64,000 nt of DNA from positions 4,510,001 through 4,574,000 of the forward strand of contig NZ_JAPNJW010000001.1 of assembly GCF_026626745.1 (NCBI RefSeq), written 5' to 3'. The stretch comes from Nannocystis sp. RBIL2. Lineage in GTDB: Bacteria; Myxococcota_A; Polyangia; Nannocystales; Nannocystaceae. Made by a program: the position numbers and the translations under genes. The number at the start of each line of letters is the position of its first letter. Within the stretch, counting starts at the first letter, position 1. The notes under the pieces were generated by a model. It saw only the letters and a list, made by a program, of their open reading frames with translations, ran no database searches and was not told the origin of the DNA. Of this stretch, positions 7,683 through 17,247 are shown in pieces.

Positions 7683-8086
7683 GATGCCTTCTTCTCCTCC
7701 GCCGCCCGTGCGTCGGGATCCTCATGCCCCGCGAGCGCAGACAGGTCGAGCAGGTTGTCCTTGGGCAGGCGGTGGCGCCGCAGCGCCTCGCCCGGCTCGC
7801 CGGCGAGCACATGCTCGCGCATGAGCGCGTCCGCCGTCGCCACGTCCATGCGCCCGTAGTAGGTCGCGCCGCCCTCGTCGTCGACGACCAGCACGTTGAC
7901 CCCTGACTCACACGGACCGAGGCACGTGCAACCCATCACGCGCAGCTGCGTCTTGAGACCGAGCTCGACGCGCAGCTGCTTGAGGCGGTCCAGCACGTCT
8001 TTGCTGCCACGACGCATGCAGCTGCCCTGAATCGCGTCAGGGTCGCGCAAGTTCTGGCAGACGAACACGAGCGAAGGCTGCTTCAT
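7679..8086 (-). CDS. Thioredoxin-fold [2Fe-2S] ferredoxin-like protein
   Basis: The 135-residue protein has cysteines at 10, 23, 53, 55 and 59. Cys10, Cys23, Cys55 and Cys59 fit the ligand pattern of the thioredoxin-like [2Fe-2S] ferredoxins (also the NuoE-type fold), within VCQN and TCLGPCE. It may carry electrons or help cluster assembly. The gene overlaps apbC by ATGA, which places it in an Fe-S context. It starts divergently 82 bp from the def start, so the two share a short regulatory region. Confidence 0.85.
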   Translation of the reverse strand: MKQPSLVFVCQNLRDPDAIQGSCMRRGSKDVLDRLKQLRVELGLKTQLRVMGCTCLGPCESGVNVLVVDDEGGATYYGRMDVATADALMREHVLAGEPGEALRRHRLPKDNLLDLSALAGHEDPDARAAEEKKAS

Positions 8087-8168
8087 GGCGCGGCGCTCAC
8101 CTGTAGCACGGGGACTTTGCTCGGCCGGCGCGCCGGCTTACAATGTCGGCGGAGCCAACGCACAGGTT

Positions 8169-8735
8169 ATGGCAGTCCTCGACATCGTCAAGTATCCCGA
8201 CCCGCGGCTGCGCGAAGCGACGTTCGACGTCGGCGAGATCACCGACGACATCCGTCAGCTCGTCCGCGACCTGATCGACACGATGTACTCGCTCAACGCC
8301 GCCGGTATCGCCGCGATCCAGGTCGGGCGGCTCGAGCGGGTCTTCGTCCTCGACGGCAAGGTCCCCGCCGGCGGCGACGACAACAGCCCCCCGCTCGTCT
8401 TCATCAACCCCGAGCTGGTCGAGTCCGGCAAGGGCCTCGCGGTCGCCGAAGAGGGCTGCCTGAGCTTCCCGGGCGTGTACGTCGAGATCAAGCGGCCGCG
8501 CTGGGCCAAGGTCCGCGCCCGCGATCTCGAGGGCAACACGGTCGAGGTCGACGGCGACGGCCTCCTCGGCCGCGCCCTCCAACACGAGCACGACCACCTC
8601 ACCGGCAAGCTGATGATCGACCTCGTCGGCACGATCAAAAAAGAGGTCATCAAGCGCAAGATGAAGCGCTGGCACGCCGAGCACGACGGCGAGAAGCCCG
8701 CCGCCGCCACGCCCAGCCTGCCCGAGCTCGTCTGA
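8169..8735 (+). CDS. def: Peptide deformylase
   Basis: The 188-residue enzyme removes the formyl group from nascent N-termini. Motif 1 is GIAAIQ at 46-51 (usual form GxGLAAxQ; the first Gly is replaced by Ala), motif 2 is EEGCLS at 94-99 with metal ligand Cys97, and motif 3 is HEHDH at 139-143 with the two His ligands and catalytic Glu. The C-terminus has a Lys-rich helix and a short Pro/Ala tail. An in-frame extension to 8085 exists but would run into the divergent ferredoxin start, so ATG 8169 is chosen. A strong hairpin follows the gene. Confidence 0.93.
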   Translation: MAVLDIVKYPDPRLREATFDVGEITDDIRQLVRDLIDTMYSLNAAGIAAIQVGRLERVFVLDGKVPAGGDDNSPPLVFINPELVESGKGLAVAEEGCLSFPGVYVEIKRPRWAKVRARDLEGNTVEVDGDGLLGRALQHEHDHLTGKLMIDLVGTIKKEVIKRKMKRWHAEHDGEKPAAATPSLPELV

Positions 8736-8762
8736 GCCGCAGTCCGGCGCGGACCTCGTCGA

Positions 8763-8795
8763 GGCCGCTCGGGACACCGAGCGGCCTATGCTTTT
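8763..8795 (+). terminator. Intrinsic terminator of def
   Basis: GGCCGCTCGG at 8763-8772 and CCGAGCGGCC at 8777-8786 form a perfect 10-bp stem with a GACA loop, followed by TATGCTTTT. Confidence 0.8.
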
Positions 8796-8835
8796 GGGTC
8801 CGCTGAAGCCCGCGCCATCGCGGTGACTTCGCCGC

Positions 8836-8859
8836 GGCCGCTCGGTCCTCCGAGCGGCC
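8836..8859 (-). terminator. Second hairpin with the same stem, end of malic enzyme gene
   Basis: The same arms GGCCGCTCGG and CCGAGCGGCC recur at 8836-8845 and 8850-8859 around a TCCT loop, 20 bp beyond the malic enzyme stop. There is no T-run on the minus strand. The two identical stems sit back to back between convergent genes and could also pair with each other. Confidence 0.5.
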
Positions 8860-8878
8860 CACGGTTCTTCGATCCGGC

Positions 8879-11176
<2,298 letters not shown>

Positions 11177-11296
11177 AGGGCCTGCAAGATACTCGCAGCG
11201 CCCCGGGTCGTCACGTTCCTCGCGCGCACGCCGGCGCGCAGGCCGGTTCACGGGCGCGCGCAGGCACCTACGCGCGACGGTCGAGGCTGGCGCTCG

Positions 11297-12298
11297 CTAG
11301 CGGTCGAGCAGCTTGTGCACCTGCGTCCGCTCCCACAGCACCGCCTCGGCGTAGCGGTCGAAGAGCGCCTCTGCGCGGCGGAACTCGGGCGTGTGATAGA
11401 CCCGGCGGCCGTCGACGATGGGCATGTCGTGCACCTCGTGAAGCATCTCATGGTAGATGATCCACTCGACGAAGAAGCGGGGGACGTCGACGGCGTCGAG
11501 CACCGGATGCACGCGGATGAGCCGCTCCTCGATCGAGTAGCTGCCGAGCTTGATCGACTCGCGCCCGGGCTTGCGGCGGGTCCGCGGACCCCAGGTGATC
11601 TTGGCCTCGATGGTCCCGCCGAAGTAGCGCGCGTTGAGGTCGTCGAACAGCTCCTGCAGGTTGAAGTGCGCGCCCTGGGTGTCGAGCTGCTGCGACCGCG
11701 GCCTCTCGGCGTCGCGGATGAGGTGCTCGTTGCCGTCGATGTAGCGGCGGAGCAGCACGCCGGCGTCGCGGTCCTGCGACTGCGCGTAGCGGGCGACCGC
11801 CCGCAGCACCGCGGGCGGAGCCGCCGCGAACATCCGGTGCATGCGCAAGGTGTAGACGCCCTGCCCGCGCTTGACCGACAGCATGGTGTGCACGTTGTCG
11901 GTGAAGATGATGCGCGCCCGATGGCCCGCCTTCAGGTAGGCGGACAGCCGCCGCTGCAGCCACTGGCGCAGCGCGTCCTCGGTCGCCGGGTCGAGCTCGC
12001 CGGCCGCCGCGCGCTCCGCTGCCGCAGTCAGCGCCTCCTCGAGGTCGTCGCCGAACTCGCCGCCGACGTCGACGTCGACATCGACATCGTCCTCCAGCAG
12101 GGCCTCGGCGTCCTGGGCGCCGCGCGAGCTCGGCTCGGGGGCGTCAGCCTCCGCCGGGGACTCGGCGTCGACGAGGCGGAGCGCGGGGGCGGTGGCGGAG
12201 CGGTTGGACTTCATCGCGGCGGAGCGCCCTGCGGGCGCCTGGCGACCACGCAGGTCGGATGCGGTCGAGTCTCTCGGGGCGAGCGGCATCATAGGCAT
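11297..12298 (-). CDS. SprT-like zinc-metalloprotease domain protein
   Basis: A 333-residue protein whose C-terminal half (about 210-333) is SprT-like: LFDDLNARYFGG, a LGSY/ERLIRVHP segment, and the zinc motif HEMLHEVH at 283-290. The N-terminal half is low-complexity and acidic (about residues 45-100, with DVDVDVDV) and then helical. SprT-like domains in SPRTN cleave DNA-protein crosslinks; bacterial members are little studied. The start is uncertain: ATG at 12298 or codon 29. It is divergent from the MoaD-MoaE fusion gene. Confidence 0.8.
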   Translation of the reverse strand: MPMMPLAPRDSTASDLRGRQAPAGRSAAMKSNRSATAPALRLVDAESPAEADAPEPSSRGAQDAEALLEDDVDVDVDVGGEFGDDLEEALTAAAERAAAGELDPATEDALRQWLQRRLSAYLKAGHRARIIFTDNVHTMLSVKRGQGVYTLRMHRMFAAAPPAVLRAVARYAQSQDRDAGVLLRRYIDGNEHLIRDAERPRSQQLDTQGAHFNLQELFDDLNARYFGGTIEAKITWGPRTRRKPGRESIKLGSYSIEERLIRVHPVLDAVDVPRFFVEWIIYHEMLHEVHDMPIVDGRRVYHTPEFRRAEALFDRYAEAVLWERTQVHKLLDR

Positions 12299-12485
12299 CG
12301 GTGTCGAGGTTACGAGTTCGCGGTGATCTCGATGGGATCAACGAGCTCGGATGTAGGATATCCGCCTACGCAACGGCGTCGAATTCGTGGGGTAACGGCC
12401 CCTCCTCGCCGGTCGCGGCGCGAAATTTGATCTGTTCTGCGCGATCTGGAAGGCGCCCCGCCGCAGGGCAGTACACTCGCCGCGC

Positions 12486-13157
12486 ATGCACCTGCGCGTC
12501 CTGCTCTTCGCGGGCCTCCGCGAGCGCCTCCGCCGCGACAGCGTCGACCTCGAGCTGCCCGTCGGGGCGCGCGTCCGCGACCTGCTCGCCACCCTCGCCC
12601 GCGAACAACCTGATCTTTCGGCCAGCCTCTCGGTCTGTCGCGTCGCAGTCGACCAGGAGTTCGTCGCCGCCGACCACGTGATCGGCGAGGGTAGCGAGGT
12701 CGCCATCATCCCGCCGGTCAGCGGCGGCCACGACGGACCCGCCGCCTATCAATTGATCAAGGACCGCCCGCTCGCGCTGGCCGACGTCGTCGCCGCGGTC
12801 GCGCACGCCGGCGCCGGCGGCATCGACATCTTCGTCGGCAACGTGCGCGACAAGAGCCGCGGCCACGACATCGCGCGCCTCGAGTACGAGGCCTACGAGC
12901 CGATGGCGCTGCGGGTGATGCAGCAGATCGGCGCCGCGGTGGAGGCCGAGACCCCCGGGGTGAGGGTGGCGATTCACCACCGCCTCGGGGTGCTGCAGAT
13001 CGGCGACAGCGCGGTGATCGTGGCCGCCTCTGCGCCGCACCGCGCGGAGGCGTTCGCGGCCTGTCGCGCGGCGATCGAGCGGCTCAAGCAGGACGTGCCG
13101 ATCTGGAAGCGCGAGGTCGCCACCGACGGCCACGCGTGGGTCGTGCAGGGGCCCTGA
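12486..13157 (+). CDS. Fused molybdopterin synthase MoaD-MoaE
   Basis: A 223-residue fusion. Residues 1-81 are a MoaD ubiquitin-like domain (start LRVLLFAGLRE) ending PPVSGG at 76-81. Residues about 90-223 are MoaE, with FVGNVRDKSRG, LEYEAYEPMA, IHHRLGVLQIG and the catalytic pair Lys201 and Lys208 near PIWKRE. The enzyme puts dithiolene sulfur into precursor Z in molybdenum cofactor synthesis. MoaD normally needs a free C-terminal Gly-Gly for thiocarboxylation, but here HDGPAAY follows it, as in the mycobacterial MoaX fusion, which is cleaved after this Gly. Cleavage here is inferred. No other moa or moe genes lie nearby. Confidence 0.9.
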   Translation: MHLRVLLFAGLRERLRRDSVDLELPVGARVRDLLATLAREQPDLSASLSVCRVAVDQEFVAADHVIGEGSEVAIIPPVSGGHDGPAAYQLIKDRPLALADVVAAVAHAGAGGIDIFVGNVRDKSRGHDIARLEYEAYEPMALRVMQQIGAAVEAETPGVRVAIHHRLGVLQIGDSAVIVAASAPHRAEAFAACRAAIERLKQDVPIWKREVATDGHAWVVQGP

Positions 13158-13178
13158 CGATCCTCTACCGTGGGGAGC

Positions 13179-14057
13179 ATGCGCGCCCGCCTCGCCTTGC
13201 TCCTCGCCGTCGTCGTCCCTGCCTGCGCCGAGGGTGAGAGCGCGTCGGGCTTCGGCAGCGCGCCGGGGGTGACGACCGCGACGATCACCGCGACGAGCGA
13301 CGGCACCACCACCGGCACCGGCACGACTGCGCCCACCACCGGCGGCGGCGCCTGCGGCGACGGCACTTGCGACGGCGGCGAGTACTGCGAGATGTGCCCC
13401 GAAGACTGCGGCGGCTGCGAGGCGGTGTGCGGCGACGGCATGTGCGTCGGCGCCGAGGACTGCCTCGCGTGCGCGAGCGACTGCGAGTGCGCGCCGTACT
13501 GCGGCAACGGCACCTGCGACATGCAGCTCGAGAACTGCTTCAACTGCGCGAGCGACTGCGGCCCGTGCGGAGTGGCCTGCGGCGACGACACCTGCACGCC
13601 CGGCCGCGAGGACTGCCTGAGCTGCGCCGCCGACTGCGGCGACTGCCCCGCCGGTTGCAACGACGGCACCTGCGGCCCCGACGAGAATTGCACGAGCTGC
13701 CCCGCCGACTGCGACACTTGCCCGCCGGCGTGCGGCGACGGCACCTGCGACGTCGGCCTCGACGAGTGTGACAGCTGCCCGCAGGACTGCGGCGCCTGCC
13801 CGCCCGAGTGCGGCGACGGCACGTGCAACGGCGCCGAGACCTGCGGCTCGTGCCAGGCCGACTGCGAGTCGCTGTGCACCTCCTGCGCGTGCAAGGACGG
13901 CGACCCGAATTTCAACAACGTGTGCCACTGGCCGCCGAGCACCCCGGCCTGCCCTCCGACCGCGCCCGGCGGCTACTGCGACCCGAACGGCGACGGCAGC
14001 TACGACGACGGCGACTGGCAGAAGGGCTACTTCGAGTACGCCGACAAGTGCCCGTGA
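13179..14057 (+). CDS. Lipoprotein with seven Cys-rich CGDGTC repeats
   Basis: A 292-residue exported protein. The signal peptide ends in lipobox VPAC (Cys16), then a Thr/Gly-rich linker (about 20-57). Seven repeats of about 25 residues begin at Cys59, 84, 108, 134, 160, 185 and 211, each near C-G-D-G-T-C-x3-4-E-x-C-x2-C-x2-D-C-x2-C. The last 60 residues differ and hold an Asp/Gly-rich stretch (DPNGDGSYDDGDW) that could bind calcium. The Cys pattern suggests disulfide-stabilised surface modules. Such repeats are frequent in Nannocystis-type genomes; their function is unknown. A GTG at 13170 is an alternative start. Confidence 0.8.
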   Translation: MRARLALLLAVVVPACAEGESASGFGSAPGVTTATITATSDGTTTGTGTTAPTTGGGACGDGTCDGGEYCEMCPEDCGGCEAVCGDGMCVGAEDCLACASDCECAPYCGNGTCDMQLENCFNCASDCGPCGVACGDDTCTPGREDCLSCAADCGDCPAGCNDGTCGPDENCTSCPADCDTCPPACGDGTCDVGLDECDSCPQDCGACPPECGDGTCNGAETCGSCQADCESLCTSCACKDGDPNFNNVCHWPPSTPACPPTAPGGYCDPNGDGSYDDGDWQKGYFEYADKCP

Positions 14058-14112
14058 GTCCCGCGCGCGGGCGAACACGGCGCCCGGCCCGTGGGGTACT
14101 CTCGCCCGGCCC

Positions 14113-17106
14113 ATGGCCCGCTACGCCCCGCTCTTCCTCCTCTTCTTCCTGTCAGGCATCAGCGGCCTCATCTACGAGTCGATCTGGTCGCGCTACATCA
14201 AGCAGTTCGTCGGCAGCGCCGCCACCGCCCAGGTCCTCGTCCTCAGCCTGTTCATGGGCGGCATGGCGCTCGGCTCGCTGCTCGCGTCACGCAAGCTCGC
14301 GGGCGTGCGCCGGCCGGTGCGCGCGTACGGCCTGATCGAGGGCGGCATCGGCCTGTACGCGCTGGCGTTCCCGTGGCTCAGCGAGCTGGCGATGCGCGTG
14401 TGCTACGACCACGTGTTCCCCGGGCTCGGCGGCGGCTTCGCGGTCGAGGCGATCAAGTGGAGCGTCGCCGGCCTGCTGATCCTCCCGCCGTGCGTCCTGC
14501 TCGGCATGACCTTCCCGCTGATGAGCGCCGGCATCCTCCGCCGCGACCCCGAGCGCTCGGGCGAGATCCTCAGCTTCCTCTACTTCACCAACAGCATCGG
14601 CGCGGCCTGCGGCGCCCTGCTGTCGGGCTTCGTCCTCGTCGCCAACTTCGGCCTGCCCGGCACCCTCGCCTGCGCCGCCGCGCTCAACATCGTCATCGCC
14701 GCGATCGCCTTCGCCCACCGCCGTGAGCACGCGCCGATCGTCGAGGACACCGCGGCGTCGGCCGGCACCGACCACCTCGTCAAGCTGCTGCTGCTCGTGG
14801 CCTTCGGGACAGGTCTGTCGTCGTTCATGTACGAGATCGGGTGGATCCGCCTGCTGTCGATGATCATCGGCAGCGCGACCCACTCGTTCGAGGTCATGCT
14901 GTCGGCGTTCGTGTTCGGCCTGGCGATCGGCGGCCTGTGGGTGCGCAAGCGGATGGACAAGTTCAAGCGCCCCGAGCTGGTGCTCGGCATCGTCCAGCTG
15001 ATCATGGGCGTGGCCGCGATCGCGACCTTGCCGGCCTACCAGTGGGCGGTCGAGGCGATCGGCTGGCTGCTGGTCGACTCGCAGGGCAACCGAAGCGAGG
15101 CGCTGTGGCTGCAGTTCAACGTGCTGCGCTACGCGCTGTGCCTGCTCATCATGTTCCCGGCGACCTTCTGCGCCGGCATGACCCTGCCGCTCATCACCCA
15201 CGTGCTGCTGCGCCGCGGCCAGCCCGAGGGCGTCATCGGCCGCGTCTACGGCTTCAACACCTTCGGCGCGATCGCCGGGGCAGTGCTCGCCGGCCTCGTG
15301 CTCATGCCGATCATCGGCCTCCAGCGCGTCATCGTCCTCGGCGCCGCCGTCGACGTCGCCCTCGGCCTCGCGCTCGTGTTCGGCGACGCCCGCCGGGCCA
15401 AGAACCCGGCCAAGATCCGCAGCTTCGGCCGGCTCGCCGCCGGCAGCTCGCTCCTCACCCTCGCGTTCGGCCTGTTCGTCGTCAAGATCGACCCGATGGT
15501 CCTGTCGGCCACGGTGTTCCGCAACGGCCGCACCCGCCTGCCCGAGGGCTTCGAGCTGCTGTCCTACGTCGACGGCCGCACCGCCTCGGTCTCGGTCATC
15601 CGCCTCACCGACGACCGCGAGTACCGCGTTATCTACACCAACGGCAAGCCCGACGCCTCGGTCGTGCTCAACCGCTACCCCAAGGAACGCGACCCCGAAC
15701 TCGGCCCCGACTTCGCCGGCGACGAGCCCAACCAGGTGCTGGTCGGCGTCCTGCCGCTGATGGCCCGGCCCGAGTCCACCGACATCGCGCTGATCGGCTT
15801 CGGCTCCGGCGTGACCGCGCACGTGCTGCTCGGCTCCCCGACGCTGCAGCGCCTCGACACCATCGAGATCGAGCGCGAGATGGTGACCGGCTCGCGCAAC
15901 TTCTACCCGGCCAACGCGCGCGCCTACGACGACCCGCGCAATCACTTCTGGTTCGACGACGCCAAGGCCTACTTCGCCGGGGCCGCGCGACAGTTCGACA
16001 TCATCGTCTCGGAGCCGACCAACCCGTGGGTCAGCGGCGTCTCGAGCCTGTTCACCGTCGAGTTCTACCGCGAGGCCAAGCGCTACCTGAAGCCAGGCGG
16101 GATCCTGGCCCAGTGGCTGCAGGGCTACGAGCTCAGCGACGAGCTCCTGCTCACCGTCCTCGCCGCCCTCGACCAGGAGTTCAGCGACTACCAGATCCTC
16201 CGCGTCGGCTCGAGCGACTGGGTCATCCTCTCGGTGGCCGAGGGCGAGCTCGGGCGGCTCAGCGAGCAGCCGTTCGCGTGGGAGGCGATGAAGCCGGAGC
16301 TGCAGCTGCTCGGCGTCCACGACATCGGCCAGATCGACAACCTCATCGTCGCCAACCGCCGCATGCTGCACCCGTTCCTCACCGGCCGCCCGGCCAACTC
16401 CGACGCCATGCCGCTGCTCGACACCGGCGCGGAGAAGGCCCGATTCCTCAAGGAGTCGGCCGGCTTCCTCCACCGGATCCGCTGGACCCCCGCGCCGCTG
16501 CTCGAGGTGCTCGGCGGCGTCGAGCGTCGGCCTTACCCGGCCGGGGGCATCGGCGACCGCCGCGACCCGCACGTGTTCGAGGAGGCCGAGACCGCGGTCG
16601 CGCTGCTGCGCTTTTACGCCGACCCGACCCAGCGCTTCGCCGAGGACATCAGCCTCACCACCATGAACCAGTGGATCGACGAGCAGCGGCGGATCGTCGC
16701 CGGTATCGACGACTGGAACGCCTGGGTCGAGGCCACCTACGGCGTCTACATCAACCTCGTGCCGCACGTCCGGCTCGACGACGTGGCCTGGTGGAAGGAG
16801 GTGCGAGACACCGCCCGCGACCACCACGCCGCGCCCGAGGTGCTCGCCTTCCTCGACGCCCTCGACGCCCTCCAGGCGCGCGACCCCGCCCGCCTGCGCG
16901 CCCGCCTCGACGAGCTCGACGGCCAGCGCAGCAAGCTGCTCACCAAGGGCATGCGCGCGATCTCTGGGATGGTCGCCCGCGAGCTCGCCGACGACGCACC
17001 GGGCCGCCGCGAGTGGGCCGCCAGCAACATGGAGGGAGTCGCGGACGCCGAGCTCCGCGGTGAACGCCTGGCCTACGAGGCCTTGAAGGCCTACGCCAGC
17101 CGGTGA
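14113..17106 (+). CDS. Membrane-fused spermidine synthase-like protein
   Basis: The 997-residue protein starts with two sets of hydrophobic helices (about 1-210 and 220-450), MFS-like in pattern, with GISGLIYE and MTFPLMS. The soluble part has a spermidine-synthase Rossmann fold: LIGFGSGVTAHVLLGS, the acidic IEIERE, WFDDAKAYF, and EPTNPWVSG where aminopropyltransferases have their catalytic Asp region. The last about 250 residues are a separate helical domain. Bacterial proteins of this build are widespread; their substrate is unknown and they may not be true polyamine synthases. The ATG at 14113 is chosen because upstream frame is the antisense-free tail of the lipoprotein. No partner gene is evident. 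Confidence 0.88.
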   Translation: MARYAPLFLLFFLSGISGLIYESIWSRYIKQFVGSAATAQVLVLSLFMGGMALGSLLASRKLAGVRRPVRAYGLIEGGIGLYALAFPWLSELAMRVCYDHVFPGLGGGFAVEAIKWSVAGLLILPPCVLLGMTFPLMSAGILRRDPERSGEILSFLYFTNSIGAACGALLSGFVLVANFGLPGTLACAAALNIVIAAIAFAHRREHAPIVEDTAASAGTDHLVKLLLLVAFGTGLSSFMYEIGWIRLLSMIIGSATHSFEVMLSAFVFGLAIGGLWVRKRMDKFKRPELVLGIVQLIMGVAAIATLPAYQWAVEAIGWLLVDSQGNRSEALWLQFNVLRYALCLLIMFPATFCAGMTLPLITHVLLRRGQPEGVIGRVYGFNTFGAIAGAVLAGLVLMPIIGLQRVIVLGAAVDVALGLALVFGDARRAKNPAKIRSFGRLAAGSSLLTLAFGLFVVKIDPMVLSATVFRNGRTRLPEGFELLSYVDGRTASVSVIRLTDDREYRVIYTNGKPDASVVLNRYPKERDPELGPDFAGDEPNQVLVGVLPLMARPESTDIALIGFGSGVTAHVLLGSPTLQRLDTIEIEREMVTGSRNFYPANARAYDDPRNHFWFDDAKAYFAGAARQFDIIVSEPTNPWVSGVSSLFTVEFYREAKRYLKPGGILAQWLQGYELSDELLLTVLAALDQEFSDYQILRVGSSDWVILSVAEGELGRLSEQPFAWEAMKPELQLLGVHDIGQIDNLIVANRRMLHPFLTGRPANSDAMPLLDTGAEKARFLKESAGFLHRIRWTPAPLLEVLGGVERRPYPAGGIGDRRDPHVFEEAETAVALLRFYADPTQRFAEDISLTTMNQWIDEQRRIVAGIDDWNAWVEATYGVYINLVPHVRLDDVAWWKEVRDTARDHHAAPEVLAFLDALDALQARDPARLRARLDELDGQRSKLLTKGMRAISGMVARELADDAPGRREWAASNMEGVADAELRGERLAYEALKAYASR

Positions 17107-17112
17107 ACGCGG

Positions 17113-17131
17113 CACCTGTCTCCAGGGACAT
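17113..17131. repeat. Dispersed hairpin copy after the spermidine-synthase-like gene
   Basis: ACCTGTCT-CCA-GGGACATCT lies 7 bp past the stop codon; CTGTC pairs with GGGACA over 5-6 bases. Confidence 0.5.
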
Positions 17132-17247
17132 CTCACTCCTGCCTGCATGCGGTGACCCGCGCCCACCGGTGCGTCCTCTCGTGCAGAGCCCGCGGCGTCG
17201 GGACCTGCCGCCGCCACGCGAGGTGTAGTCTGTAGGCGACGCGCGGG

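Noticed and set aside
12366..14114. A 582-codon minus-strand frame rich in Ala/Val across the Cys-repeat gene
   Set aside because: Complement of a GC-rich Cys repeat; the plus strand has a signal peptide, lipobox and regular Cys modules.
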